A DNA stretch of 64,000 nt, from contig NZ_BMYQ01000001.1 of NCBI RefSeq assembly GCF_014652355.1, positions 432,180-496,179 of the forward strand. Direction: 5' to 3'. Below are positions 35,673 to 44,907 of this stretch, piece by piece. The DNA comes from Gemmobacter lanyuensis. GTDB lineage: Bacteria > Pseudomonadota > Alphaproteobacteria > Rhodobacterales > Rhodobacteraceae. The first letter of the stretch is position 1. Each line of letters opens with the position of its first letter. The notes beneath the pieces were generated by a model. That model was not told the origin of the DNA. It searched no databases and was given only the letters and a program-made list of their open reading frames with translations. A program made the translations under genes and the position numbers.

Positions 35673-36791
35673 TTATGCCTTTTGGGCCAGCGCCTCTTGC
35701 AAGAGAGCCAGCACCACATCCCCCGGCACCTGATCGGTCACAAAAGAGGCGCCGATTCCGCGCGCCAAGATAAAGCGCAAGCGCCCATCCACCACCTTCT
35801 TGTCCTGCCCCATCAGCGCCAGCAGCGCCTCGGCCCCCGGCAGATCGCCTTCGATATCAGCGATATCCACCTTCATGCCCATGGCGCGCAGATGGGCGCG
35901 CACACGACTTGGCGCCTCTTGCGAACAAAGACCCAGCCGCTGGCTCAGCTCAAAGGCCAGCGCGCAGCCGATGGCAACGCCCTCGCCATGCAGCAGACGG
36001 TCGCCATAGCCGGTGGCCTTTTCCAGCGCATGACAGAAGGTATGGCCCAGGTTCAACAGCGCACGGTCGCCCTCTTCGGTCTCATCCCGTGCGACGATCT
36101 CGGCTTTCATCTCGACCGAGCGGCGCACTGCATATTGCCGCTTCTCATGATCGCGGACGAGATCGGGGCCGTTCTCCTCGAGCCAGTCGAAAAAGGCCGC
36201 ATCGCCAAGAAGGCCGTATTTCACCACCTCGCCATAGCCCGCCAGAAAATCGCGCGGGGGAAGGCTGTCCAGAACGTCGATGTCGGCCAGAACAAGCGAA
36301 GGCTGATGGAAGCTGCCCACAAGGTTCTTGCCCTGGGCGGTATTGATGCCGGTCTTGCCGCCGACGGAGCTGTCCACCTGAGCCAGAAGCGTCGTGGGGA
36401 TCTGCACGAAGCGCACGCCCCGGCGCAGCACGGCCGCAGCAAAGCCCACCAGATCACCGATGACCCCGCCACCGAAGGCCACGACCACATCCTTGCGTTC
36501 GACCTTCTGTTCCAGCAGCCATTCCACGCAGCGGGCGAATTGCGGCCAACCCTTGGTGCTTTCCCCGGCAGGCAGGGCCAGGCTGACGGTCGCAATCCCC
36601 TCGGCGGCAAGCGCGGCCTCAAGCGCGGCCAGATGCAGCGGCGCAACGGTTTCATCCGTGACGATGGCCACGCGCTTGCGCCGCAGCAGCGGGGCAATCT
36701 CGGACCCCGCGCGGCCGATCAGCCCGCGGCCGATCCGCACCTCGTAGGAGCGTTCACCCAGCGAAACGGGCACCACATCGATCTTCGTCAT
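35673..36791 (-). CDS. aroB: 3-dehydroquinate synthase
   Basis: AroB makes 3-dehydroquinate from DAHP, the second step of the shikimate pathway. The 372-aa protein shows the NAD-binding 'LALPAGESTKGWPQFARCVEWLLEQ', 'VVAFGGGVIGDLVGFAAAVLRRGVRFVQIPTTLLAQVDSSVGGKTGIN' (central family signature) and the zinc ligands in 'EVVKYGLLGD', 'LLNLGHTFCHALE' and 'LLHGEGVAIG'. One base separates its start from the aroK stop. Confidence 0.97.
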   Translation of the reverse strand: MTKIDVVPVSLGERSYEVRIGRGLIGRAGSEIAPLLRRKRVAIVTDETVAPLHLAALEAALAAEGIATVSLALPAGESTKGWPQFARCVEWLLEQKVERKDVVVAFGGGVIGDLVGFAAAVLRRGVRFVQIPTTLLAQVDSSVGGKTGINTAQGKNLVGSFHQPSLVLADIDVLDSLPPRDFLAGYGEVVKYGLLGDAAFFDWLEENGPDLVRDHEKRQYAVRRSVEMKAEIVARDETEEGDRALLNLGHTFCHALEKATGYGDRLLHGEGVAIGCALAFELSQRLGLCSQEAPSRVRAHLRAMGMKVDIADIEGDLPGAEALLALMGQDKKVVDGRLRFILARGIGASFVTDQVPGDVVLALLQEALAQKA

Positions 36792-36792
36792 G

Positions 36793-37341
36793 TCAGCTAT
36801 CCTTCAGCAGCACATCGCCGCGGCCGCGCAGGGCCTCGATCACGCGTTGGGCCATATCCTCGATCGACAGATCCGGGGCCGAATCCACCGCCAGATCGGC
36901 CAGCGCATAAAGCGGCACCCGCGCGTCATAAAGCGTCCGCAGGGTTTCGCGCGGGTTGTCGGTCCGCAAGAGCGGCCGGGTCGTCTTGTGGCGGACGCGC
37001 TGCCACAGCAGATCTAGATCGGCGCGCAGCCAGACCGACACGCCAGTGCCGCGGATGATGTCGCGGTTCTTGTCGGACAGGAAGGCGCCGCCCCCGGTGG
37101 ACAGCACGCAAGGCTCCCCCCGCACCAGCCGCGACAGCACCTCGGATTCGCGGGCGCGGAAGAAAGGTTCGCCATCACGTTCAAAGATTTCCGCGATGGA
37201 GCGTTGCGCCGCCTTCACGATCTCTTCATCCGAATCCCGGAATGGCACCCCCAGAAGGCGCGCCAGCGCCGTTCCCACGGCGGTTTTGCCCGCCCCCATC
37301 ATGCCCACCAGCACGACCGTCTTGTTCAGCCGCTCCGTCAC
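36793..37341 (-). CDS. aroK: Shikimate kinase
   Basis: AroK phosphorylates shikimate. The 182-aa P-loop kinase starts at a GTG ('VTERLNKTVVLVGMMGAGKTAVG') with AAAGGGGG a few bases upstream; frames extending further back add non-family residues. Walker A is 'GMMGAGKTAVG', the shikimate-binding DSD is in 'VPFRDSDEEIV', 'STGGGAFLSDKNRD' carries the substrate-binding glycines, and 'RPLL' begins the lid. It forms the classical aroK-aroB operon and is divergent from the 44-aa membrane protein gene. Confidence 0.95.
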   Translation of the reverse strand: MTERLNKTVVLVGMMGAGKTAVGTALARLLGVPFRDSDEEIVKAAQRSIAEIFERDGEPFFRARESEVLSRLVRGEPCVLSTGGGAFLSDKNRDIIRGTGVSVWLRADLDLLWQRVRHKTTRPLLRTDNPRETLRTLYDARVPLYALADLAVDSAPDLSIEDMAQRVIEALRGRGDVLLKDS

Positions 37342-37516
37342 GCTTTCCCCCTTTGGCGGGGCTTCGGCAATCCTGCCGCGCCCGGCACAAACTTTTGTCT
37401 CTGAATGGCGTGAAGTCGGGGCAAATGCCATATATAATCGTCGCACCGCTCCGCTTCGACCCTGCATTCACGGGGCGGGCGGCAAGAATCAGGCAGACGC
37501 AGAAGGACAGGCACCC

Positions 37517-37651
37517 ATGGGACGGATCATCAGGCTTTTGCTGTTGCTGGCGGTGCTGGGGTTTGCCGGGCTGACGGGATATGCGTTTCTGGGCGATATG
37601 GACCCGCCCCAGGGCACCGTAACCAAGCCGGTGACACTGGATGCGAACTGA
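37517..37651 (+). CDS. Small single-span membrane protein (44 aa)
   Basis: An ATG at 37517 opens a 44-codon frame with one membrane helix (residues 4-25, 'IIRLLLLLAVLGFAGLTGYAF') followed by a short Pro/Thr-rich tail. AAGGACAGG lies upstream. Its last 11 bases overlap the start of the next gene, so the two are translationally coupled. It is too short for database-free recognition; similar small proteins often assist a larger exported partner, which is inference here. Confidence 0.6.
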   Translation: MGRIIRLLLLLAVLGFAGLTGYAFLGDMDPPQGTVTKPVTLDAN

Positions 37652-39266
37652 GCCTCGGGCTCTGTGGTTTGCCCTGGCTGTGATCGGGGCCACCTGCCCC
37701 GGCCCGCTGCGGGCCGAAGGTCCGTTATCGGCCATCGACTGGCTGTCGGAATCGGTGACAACGCCCAAAGGCACGCAGGTGCCCGCCCCGGCGGCACCGA
37801 CCGCGCCGAACCAGGGCGTCTTGCCCTCATCGGTGCCCTTGCCGCAGAAACTGCCGAATGAGGCGCCGGTGACACGCAGCGCCACCCCTGGGGCGGTGAC
37901 GACATCGGTGCTGGGCAAACCTTCGCCCGATGGTGTGGGGCTCTTGTCCGCGGCCCGGACGGGATTGCCGCATCGGCTCTGGGGGCTTGCCCGGACCGAA
38001 GACATCGCGCGCATGCTGACGGCGGAGCGCACGGACACCCTGCCCGCCCTGCAGGGTCTGCTGTTGACGCTGCTTCTGGCCGAGGCCGAGCCGCCCGTTG
38101 ACAGTGGCGGTCGCGGGGTGCTGCTGCTCGCACGGGTGGACAAACTTCTGGCGATGGGGGCGCTGGATCAGGCGCTGGCCTTGACCGCGCTGGCCGGGCC
38201 GCCGACGCCCGATCTCTTCCGCCGCCGCTTTGACATCGCGCTGCTGACCGGCACCGAAGATGCCGCCTGCGAGGAGATGACCGCGGCCCCCCAGCTGGCG
38301 CCCACACTGCCCGCGCGCATCTTCTGTCTGGCCCGTGCGGGCGACTGGCAGGCGGCGGCGCTGACGCTGCACAGCGCGCAGGCACTGGGTCAGGTCGCAC
38401 CAGAGGAGGATGAGCTTCTGTCGCGCTTCCTCGACCCCGATCTGGCAGATGGGGCCGAGCCGATGGTTCCCCCCAGCGTGCCGACGCCGCTGGTCTGGCG
38501 CATGTTTGAAGCCATTGGCGAACCCCTGCCGACATTGGGCCTGCCCGTTGCCTTTTCCCATGCCGAACTGCGTCCGCAAGCCGGGTGGAAGGCGCAGATC
38601 GAGGCGGCAGAGCGGCTGGCGCGGGTGGGGGCGATCACCCCCAATCTGCTGCTGGGGCTTTATACCGAACGCAGCCCGGCCGCCTCGGGCGGGGTCTGGG
38701 ACCGGGTCGACCTGTTCCAGACGTTTGACCGCGCGCTCAGCGCCGGGGACGCCACCGCCGTCTCTGCGGCGCTGCCGCCAGTCTGGTCGGCGATGGCCTC
38801 GGTCGAACTCGAAATCCCCTTTGCAACGCTCTATGCGGCCCCCTTGCAGCGCCTGGCGCTGACGGGTGACGCTGCGACGCTGGCCTTCCGCATCGCCCTT
38901 CTGTCACCCGAATATGACAAGGCCGCCAAGGCCCGCGCCCTGGCCCAGCCTGCCCCTGACGTGACCGAAAGCTTCCTGATCGGCCTTGCCACCGGCAAGA
39001 TCAATGGCCTCGTGCCGCCCGACAGCATGTCGCGCGCCATTGCCCCCGCCTTCCTTGCGCCAAAGATTACGCCAGAGGCGGAACAGCTGCTGGCCGAACG
39101 GCGCGTGGGCGAGGCGCTGCTTCTGGCGCTTGATACCGTCGGGCGCGGCGTCACCGGCGATCCGCGCGGCGTGGCCGAAGGGCTGTCGCTTTTGCGGCAG
39201 CTGGGCCTTGAAGATGTGGCCCGGCGGACCGCGCTGGAACTGCTGCTGCTGGAGCGGCGGGGCTGA
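37641..39266 (+). CDS. Exported protein of unknown function (541 aa)
   Basis: I do not recognise a named family. Residues 1-25 look like a signal peptide ('LWFALAVIGATCPGPLRAEG'), followed by a Pro/Ala/Thr-rich linker to about residue 95. The rest is almost entirely alpha-helical with Leu/Ala-rich repeats ('GALDQALALTALAG', 'ARAGDWQAAALTLHSAQALG'), resembling TPR-like hairpins. Likely periplasmic. It overlaps the 44-aa membrane protein gene and ends 5 bases before xerD, so the three form one unit. Confidence 0.75.
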   Translation: MRTEPRALWFALAVIGATCPGPLRAEGPLSAIDWLSESVTTPKGTQVPAPAAPTAPNQGVLPSSVPLPQKLPNEAPVTRSATPGAVTTSVLGKPSPDGVGLLSAARTGLPHRLWGLARTEDIARMLTAERTDTLPALQGLLLTLLLAEAEPPVDSGGRGVLLLARVDKLLAMGALDQALALTALAGPPTPDLFRRRFDIALLTGTEDAACEEMTAAPQLAPTLPARIFCLARAGDWQAAALTLHSAQALGQVAPEEDELLSRFLDPDLADGAEPMVPPSVPTPLVWRMFEAIGEPLPTLGLPVAFSHAELRPQAGWKAQIEAAERLARVGAITPNLLLGLYTERSPAASGGVWDRVDLFQTFDRALSAGDATAVSAALPPVWSAMASVELEIPFATLYAAPLQRLALTGDAATLAFRIALLSPEYDKAAKARALAQPAPDVTESFLIGLATGKINGLVPPDSMSRAIAPAFLAPKITPEAEQLLAERRVGEALLLALDTVGRGVTGDPRGVAEGLSLLRQLGLEDVARRTALELLLLERRG

Positions 39267-39271
39267 TCGCC

Positions 39272-40222
39272 ATGTCAGATACGCAGATGCAACGCTGGAT
39301 TTCGGCCTTTCTGGATGCGCAGGCAGCCGAACGGGACGCCGCGCGCAACACGCGGCTGGCCTATGGCCGCGACCTGCTGGATTTCGCGGGGTGGCTCGCC
39401 CATCGCGGCGTCGATTTCACCACCGCCGACCGGCAGGCGGTCGAGGATTATCTTGTGAGCTGCGAGGGAGAGGGGCTGTCAAAGGCCACCCGCGCGCGGC
39501 GCCTGTCGGCGATCCGGCAAATGTACCGTTTTGCCCATGAAGAGGGCTGGCGCGACGACAACCCCGCCCTGCGCCTGCGCGGCCCCGGTCAGGACCAGCG
39601 CCTGCCCAAGGTGCTGTCGCATGAAGAGGTTGACCGCCTGCTTGATGCCGCGCGGGACAAGGGCCGCTCGCTTGATGATCAATGCCGCAACCGTGCGCTG
39701 GTGGAGCTGCTTTATGCCACGGGCCTGCGCGTCTCGGAACTGGTCGAGCTACCGGTCGCGGCGGTGCGGGGCGATCCGCGCATGATCATGGTGCGCGGCA
39801 AGGGTGGGAAAGAGCGTATGGTTCCCCTGTCAGGCCCGGCGCGCGAGGCCGTGGCCGAATGGCTGACCCGCCGCGACCGCGCGGAAGAGATGGACCGCAA
39901 GGCCGGGCGCGCGGCGTCAAAATTCCTGTTTCCGTCGCGCGGCGCCGCTGGGCATCTGACGCGCCATCATTTCTATGTGCTGATCAAGCAGATCGCCGTG
40001 CTTGCAGGCGTCAGCCCCGCCAAGGTCACACCGCACACGCTGCGCCATGCCTTTGCCACGCATCTTCTGGCAGGGGGCGCCGATCTGCGGGTGATCCAGA
40101 TGCTGCTGGGCCATGCCGATGTGGCGACGACCGAAATCTATACGCATGTGCTGGATGACCACCTGAAAACCCTTGTGCTGGACCATCACCCGCTGGCCAC
40201 CCGAAAGACCGACGACGCATGA
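39272..40222 (+). CDS. xerD: Site-specific tyrosine recombinase
   Basis: XerD with XerC resolves chromosome dimers at dif. The 316-aa protein has the SAM-like N-terminal DNA-binding domain ('SAFLDAQAAERDAARNTRLAYGRDLLDFAGWL') and the catalytic residues of tyrosine recombinases: Arg in 'LLYATGLRVSELVEL', Lys in 'VRGKGGKERMVPL', HxxR in 'TPHTLRHAFATHLLAGGADLRVIQMLLGH', the second His/Gly 'LLGHADVATTE' and nucleophile Tyr in 'EIYTHVL'. It is the housekeeping enzyme, not a sign of a mobile element. The stop overlaps the next start (ATGA). Confidence 0.94.
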   Translation: MSDTQMQRWISAFLDAQAAERDAARNTRLAYGRDLLDFAGWLAHRGVDFTTADRQAVEDYLVSCEGEGLSKATRARRLSAIRQMYRFAHEEGWRDDNPALRLRGPGQDQRLPKVLSHEEVDRLLDAARDKGRSLDDQCRNRALVELLYATGLRVSELVELPVAAVRGDPRMIMVRGKGGKERMVPLSGPAREAVAEWLTRRDRAEEMDRKAGRAASKFLFPSRGAAGHLTRHHFYVLIKQIAVLAGVSPAKVTPHTLRHAFATHLLAGGADLRVIQMLLGHADVATTEIYTHVLDDHLKTLVLDHHPLATRKTDDA

Positions 40223-41490
40223 CCCCGCTGCCTGCCCCCTCTGCACCAGACCTGACCACCCTTGTCACACTGGTGGTACTGATCGGGCTTGCAGCCCTCT
40301 GCGCTGCGACCGATGCCGCAATCGGCACAGCCGCGCGGGCTCGGTTGAAGGCACTGGCGGAACGACCCGGCGCCCGCGCGGCAACCTGGGCGCTCGCAAT
40401 GGCCGACACGCCCGAACGCACTGCCGCTGCCCTGCGTCTGGGGCAGATCTTTGCGCTGGGGGTGGCCTTGGCCATGATCCTCGCGGATTGGCCTGAACAG
40501 ATGGGATGGGCATTCGGTGTGATGGCCGCCTGCGCCTTTCTGGGCGACCTGCTCCCGCGCTATCTGGCCAGCGCCGCGGCCGAGGGTGTTGCGCTGCGTC
40601 TGGCCCCGGTGATGCGCGGCCCCGTTCTGGTGCTGGGCACCCTGCCCTGGCTGGTCGCGCGGCTTTTGCGGGCCGCAGGGGTGGAAACCGACCCCGAGGC
40701 GCGGATGCAGGCCATGCGGGACGAAATTCTGGGCGCCATCGCGCTTGGCCATAGCGAAGGCGCGGTGGAGAAAGAGGATCGTGACCGGCTGATCGGCGCG
40801 CTCGACCTTGCCGAGCGCACAGTGGAAGAGGTGATGAAACACCGCCGCCATATCGAGATGATCGACGCAGACCACCCGGCCGAGGCGATCCTGTCGCAGG
40901 TGCTGGGATCGCCCCACACCCGCCTGCCGGTTTATCGCGACGATGTGGAAAACATCATCGGCGTGATCCATGCCAAGGATCTGCTGCGCGAGGTGGAACG
41001 GCTCTTGCGCGGGGGCGAGGGGCAGCTTTCGGACCTCGACCTGATGAAAGTGGCGATGAAGCCCTATTTTGTGCCGGAAACCACCGCGCTGGATGAACAG
41101 ATGCGCGAGTTTCTGAAGCGCCGCACCCATTTCGCGCTGGTCGTCGATGAATATGGCGCGCTGCAGGGGTTGATCACGCTGGAAGATATCCTCGAGGAAA
41201 TTGTGGGCGAGATCACCGACGAATTCGATGTTGTCCGCAAGGATACGACCCTGCGCCCCGACGCAAACGGGGATTACATCATCGACGGCGCGATGACGAT
41301 CCGCGACCTGAACCGCGCGATGGAATGGCAACTGCCCGATGACGAGGCCAATACCATCGCGGGCCTTGTGATCCACGAGGCCCAGATGATCCCGAATGAA
41401 GGGCAGGTCTTCAGCTTCCACGGCTTCCGGTTCGAAGTGGCAGCCCGCCGCGAAAACCGGCTGACCCAGCTGAAGATCCGCCCGCTCTGA
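40219..41490 (+). CDS. CNNM/CorC-like transporter with CBS pair
   Basis: A 423-aa protein of the HlyC/CorC (CNNM) family. An N-terminal membrane domain (residues 10-150, three or four spans) is followed by two CBS domains ('MKHRRHIEMIDADHPAEAILSQVLGSPHTRLPVYRDDVENIIGVIHAKDLL' and 'FLKRRTHFALVVDEYGALQGLITLEDILEEIVGEI') and a CorC/HlyC C-terminal domain. Family members are linked to magnesium or cobalt efflux. It overlaps xerD by four bases. Its stop abuts that of the convergent secreted protein gene (TGATCA). Confidence 0.9.
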   Translation: MTPLPAPSAPDLTTLVTLVVLIGLAALCAATDAAIGTAARARLKALAERPGARAATWALAMADTPERTAAALRLGQIFALGVALAMILADWPEQMGWAFGVMAACAFLGDLLPRYLASAAAEGVALRLAPVMRGPVLVLGTLPWLVARLLRAAGVETDPEARMQAMRDEILGAIALGHSEGAVEKEDRDRLIGALDLAERTVEEVMKHRRHIEMIDADHPAEAILSQVLGSPHTRLPVYRDDVENIIGVIHAKDLLREVERLLRGGEGQLSDLDLMKVAMKPYFVPETTALDEQMREFLKRRTHFALVVDEYGALQGLITLEDILEEIVGEITDEFDVVRKDTTLRPDANGDYIIDGAMTIRDLNRAMEWQLPDDEANTIAGLVIHEAQMIPNEGQVFSFHGFRFEVAARRENRLTQLKIRPL

Positions 41491-42801
41491 TCAGATGATG
41501 TCGATGGCGGCGGCAAGTCCGTTCAGGGTGGTGACATCCTGCAGGAACAGCCGATCTCCACCACCAAAGTCAAAGAGAACCCCGCCCGATACGATATCGG
41601 CATGGCGGCCCACCACTTGGCTGGCGGTCAGCGTGCCGGACCAGAGCGCATCATCCAGTTGAAGCCAGTCGCCATGCGCCAGACGGAAATCGACGATCCG
41701 GTCGGCGCCGCCTCCGGTCTGCAGGACGAAGCCATCCGCGCCGCCCCCACCGATCAGACGGTCATTCCCGGCGCCACCATTCAGCCGGTCATTGCCGCCG
41801 CCGCCGTCAAGCACATCCGCCCCGGCGCCGCCGCGCAGCTGATCCCAGCCTGCACCGCCGCGCAGCACGTCATTGCCGCCCTCGCCGCGCAGCACATTGC
41901 GCGCGCCGCTGCCGACCAGCACATTCGCCGCGCCGTTCCCCGTGAGATCAGATTCGCTGCGCCCCAGCGCCGTGACATTCGAAATGGCCGAGCCATCGAG
42001 CAGCGTCACATCCCCCGCGACCCGCAGCAGATTGCCATTGGCCACATCGACCTTCACATTGCCATCGACCAGCGAGGTTCGCAGAAGCGTCCGGTCGGCG
42101 CCATAGCCGATCTGCAACGTAACCGTGCTGCCCAGCGTGCCGCCGAGGGCATAGCCCCCCGCCTCGGCCGAGGTGGTGCTGTCGCCGTCGAGGATCCGCA
42201 GGCCAATGCCCGACCGCCCCTCGCCCACCGAATAGGAGGCATCGCCGTTGCGGTCGTTATAGACGACGCCCGTCACAAAGGCCGCCGTACCGCTATGGGC
42301 AAAGTTCTGCACGCCGATCGAGACATCCATGCCGCTGTAGCGCCCCATCACTTGGGCATAGCCAAGTTCGCGGAAATCGGACTGGAACATCGCGGCCCGG
42401 TGGGCGGCGCTGAACAGCCAGTTGCGGTGCATCGCCGTGATCGCGTCCTCTGCGCTGCGGGTTTCGACATCAACAAGGGCGATGTTTTCCCCCCACGACC
42501 AGCTGCGGACAAAGCTGTAACCCGCCATGGACATGCGGTCGCCCGGGTCATAATAGCTGTTGGTCGCGCTGCCTTCGTAATGGCTGAAGGTGTCGGTCGA
42601 ATCGATCCATTCACCGTGACGGTTGGCGGCCGCGGCCAGAAGTTCATTCGGTGCCAGCACCTGACGCGCCGTGCCGTCGATGGTGCCGGGCGAGAGCCCC
42701 GCGTTCAGATCAAAGCCGAAGCGCCGTGCCTCGGCAAGCGGATCGAGCCGCGCCCGATTCACCAGTTCGATTGCATATTGTTCCAGTGCCGTGATCGTCA
42801 T
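41491..42801 (-). CDS. Secreted CAP-domain protein with RTX calcium-binding repeats
   Basis: A 436-aa protein. Residues 1-155 form a CAP/SCP domain ('ALEQYAIELVNRARLDPLAEARRFGFDLN', 'NRHGEWIDSTDTFSHYEGSATNSYYDPGDRMSMAGY', 'WGENIA', 'HRAAMFQSDFRELGYAQVMG'). A linker with 'GVVYNDRNGDASYSVGEGRSGI' follows, then RTX nonapeptides about residues 325-375 ('GEGGNDVLRGGAGWDQLRGG'-type GGxGxDxLx) and a C-terminal type I secretion domain. No signal peptide is seen, as expected for type I export. I start at 42801; transporter genes are not nearby. Confidence 0.88.
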   Translation of the reverse strand: MTITALEQYAIELVNRARLDPLAEARRFGFDLNAGLSPGTIDGTARQVLAPNELLAAAANRHGEWIDSTDTFSHYEGSATNSYYDPGDRMSMAGYSFVRSWSWGENIALVDVETRSAEDAITAMHRNWLFSAAHRAAMFQSDFRELGYAQVMGRYSGMDVSIGVQNFAHSGTAAFVTGVVYNDRNGDASYSVGEGRSGIGLRILDGDSTTSAEAGGYALGGTLGSTVTLQIGYGADRTLLRTSLVDGNVKVDVANGNLLRVAGDVTLLDGSAISNVTALGRSESDLTGNGAANVLVGSGARNVLRGEGGNDVLRGGAGWDQLRGGAGADVLDGGGGNDRLNGGAGNDRLIGGGGADGFVLQTGGGADRIVDFRLAHGDWLQLDDALWSGTLTASQVVGRHADIVSGGVLFDFGGGDRLFLQDVTTLNGLAAAIDII

Positions 42802-42934
42802 GGTGCCGCCGTTCGTGCAATAAAAACCCAAGACGGGAGTGCAGCCTGACTGCAAGCCCCTCAAGCCCCGCCCCCATACACGTAGGAATTGCGGCGTCCT
42901 TTAGGCAGACCCTGCCCTAAATTGTGATGGGACG

Positions 42935-44506
42935 TTACCTCTTGCCGAAGAGCGTGCCCAGAACGCCCCGGACCAACGCCTGCCCCGTGCGGCTGCCGAT
43001 CTGTCGGGCAAAGCTTTTGGCGAAGGCATCGGTCACGCTGTCACTCCGGCGGGCGGCGGGCTTCGGTCCCTCGCGCGGCGTGGTGCGGGCTGCGCCCCCA
43101 TCGTAACGGCGCGCCTTGTTGAATTCCCGCAGCTCGGTTTCCTCGATCCGCATTTCCGGCGATCTGGATGGGGTCTGAGGCCCGTCCGTGTGTTCGGCGG
43201 CAGTGGTGCGGGCGCGCAGAATCTCATAGGCCGATTCGCGGTCAACAACCCGGTCGTATTTCCCCCGGAGCGGCGATCCCGCCATAATCTGCGCCCGCAC
43301 GTCTGGGTCCAGTGGCCCCACCTGCGAGGCCGGCGGCCGGATCAGCGTGCGTTCGACGATGCCCGGCACCCCTTTGGCCTCAAGGAAGGACGTCACGGCC
43401 TCACCCGTCCCCACATCCCGAATCGCCTCATCCGTGGCAAAGCGCGGGTTGGGCCGATAGGTCTGCGCGGCCTGTTTCAGTGCCTGCTGATCCTTGGCAG
43501 TGAAGGCGCGCAACGCATGCTGCACGCGGTTGCCCAGCTGGCCCAGAATCGTCTCGGGCACGTCTTGCGGATTTTGGGTGATGAAATAGATCCCCACGCC
43601 CTTCGACCGGATCAGCCGCGCGACCTGTTCCACCTTTTGCACCAGGGCCTTGGGCGCATCATTGAAGAGAAGATGCGCCTCATCAAAGAAGAAGACCAGC
43701 CGCGGCTTGTCGGGGTCGCCCACCTCGGGCAGTTCCTCGAAAAGCTCGGACAGCAGCCAAAGCAGGAAGGTTGCGTAAAGCCGCGGGGATTGCATCAGAC
43801 GGTCCGCCGCCAGGATATTGACCCGCCCGCGCCCACGATCATCCGTCAGCATCAGATCCGAGAGCTGCAGCGCCGGTTCCCCGAACAGCCGCGCGCCGCC
43901 CTCATTTTCCAGCACCAGAAGCCTACGCTGGATCGCACCGATGGAACTGGTCGCCACCAGACCGTAGCGGGTTGAGATCGCGTCTGAATTTTCACCGATA
44001 AACACAAGCATCGCTTGCAGATCTTTCAGATCCAGCAGCGGCAGCCCCTCTTCATCGGCAAGGCGGAACGCCACGTTCAGCACGCCTTCCTGCGCCTCGG
44101 TCAGCTCCAGCAGCCGCGACAGCAGCAGCGGCCCCATTTCCGAGACGGTTGCCCGGATCGGATGGCCTTGTTCGCCGAACAGATCCCAGAAGGTGACCGG
44201 GCAGGCGTCATAGACGAGATCAAGCCCGATGGTCGCGGCGCGTTTGGAAAAGGCGTCGTGCAGCTTGCCGTTGGCCGACCCCGCCGCCGCCATCCCCGCA
44301 ACATCGCCCTTCACATCCGACAGGAAAACCGGCACGCCCGCCGCCGAAAAGCCTTCGGCCATCACCTGCAGCGTCACGGTCTTTCCCGTGCCCGTGGCCC
44401 CTGCAATCAGCCCGTGCCGATTGCCATATTTCAGCAAAAGCTGCTGGGGAACCCCATAGCCTTCACCGCCGCCGCCCACAAAAATACCTGTCTGGTTACT
44501 GGTCAC
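42935..44506 (-). CDS. HerA-like ATPase (DUF853 family)
   Basis: A 523-aa ATPase of the helicase-HerA-like family that includes E. coli YjgR. Walker A is 'GLIAGATGTGKTVTLQVMAEG', Walker B 'PRLVFFFDEAHLLFNDAP', and the arginine-finger region is 'IYFITQNPQDVPETILGQLGNRVQHALRAFTAKD'. The C-terminal 100 residues are basic and probably disordered. The start is a GTG at 44506 ('VTSNQTGIFVGGGGEGYG') behind AGGGGG; the frame upstream is non-family. HerA proper resects DNA with NurA, but this family's role is unproven and no nurA is near. Confidence 0.88.
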   Translation of the reverse strand: MTSNQTGIFVGGGGEGYGVPQQLLLKYGNRHGLIAGATGTGKTVTLQVMAEGFSAAGVPVFLSDVKGDVAGMAAAGSANGKLHDAFSKRAATIGLDLVYDACPVTFWDLFGEQGHPIRATVSEMGPLLLSRLLELTEAQEGVLNVAFRLADEEGLPLLDLKDLQAMLVFIGENSDAISTRYGLVATSSIGAIQRRLLVLENEGGARLFGEPALQLSDLMLTDDRGRGRVNILAADRLMQSPRLYATFLLWLLSELFEELPEVGDPDKPRLVFFFDEAHLLFNDAPKALVQKVEQVARLIRSKGVGIYFITQNPQDVPETILGQLGNRVQHALRAFTAKDQQALKQAAQTYRPNPRFATDEAIRDVGTGEAVTSFLEAKGVPGIVERTLIRPPASQVGPLDPDVRAQIMAGSPLRGKYDRVVDRESAYEILRARTTAAEHTDGPQTPSRSPEMRIEETELREFNKARRYDGGAARTTPREGPKPAARRSDSVTDAFAKSFARQIGSRTGQALVRGVLGTLFGKR

Positions 44507-44717
44507 GCCTGCCCCCTGAAGCCGGTCGGAAGTTTCGCAAAACAATATGACCATCCTTTTGCCGGGCTGTCGATCCTGTGGCGCGCCCGGCTTGCGAGGG
44601 CCGGACCGCCCGCCCCACACACGGTCCGAATGCAACATCGAAAGTGCCTGTTTTTTTGGCGGTAACAGATTTGAAATATCTGTTGACCTGTGGCCCCTGT
44701 CGTCTTAGCGTCACGTT

Positions 44718-44795
44718 CAATGAAGTCGGCCAGTCCGACAGGGAGCAAATAAAAGACAAGAAAAAGGGCTGGTTTTCCGGCCCTTTTTCCTTTTG
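44718..44795 (+). ncRNA. Candidate small RNA with its own promoter and terminator
   Basis: In the 401-base gap between two divergent genes lies a compact unit. A -35-like TTGACC (44683-44688) is followed 17 nt later by TAGCGT (44706-44711). A short stem GTCGG-CCAGT-CCGAC (44725-44739) and an A-rich single strand come next, then a strong 12-bp terminator hairpin (AAAAAGGGC arm 44761-44769 extended to 44772, TTTT loop, arm to 44788) and CCTTTT. A roughly 76-nt transcript is predicted. It could also be an attenuated leader of the IalB gene at 44908. Confidence 0.45.
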
Positions 44796-44907
44796 CGATC
44801 TGGGCTTGGCAAGTTTTAGCCCCCTGTCCGTGACGCCGCGCTTTGTGACCTGACAGCGCCAAAAGGCCATGCTAAAGGGCGCCATCATCATTTGAGGACT
44901 GATCGCA

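Noticed and set aside
39272-40222. Tyrosine recombinase as a sign of an integrative element
   Set aside because: All features fit housekeeping XerD in its normal operon; no attachment site, tRNA junction or accessory genes.
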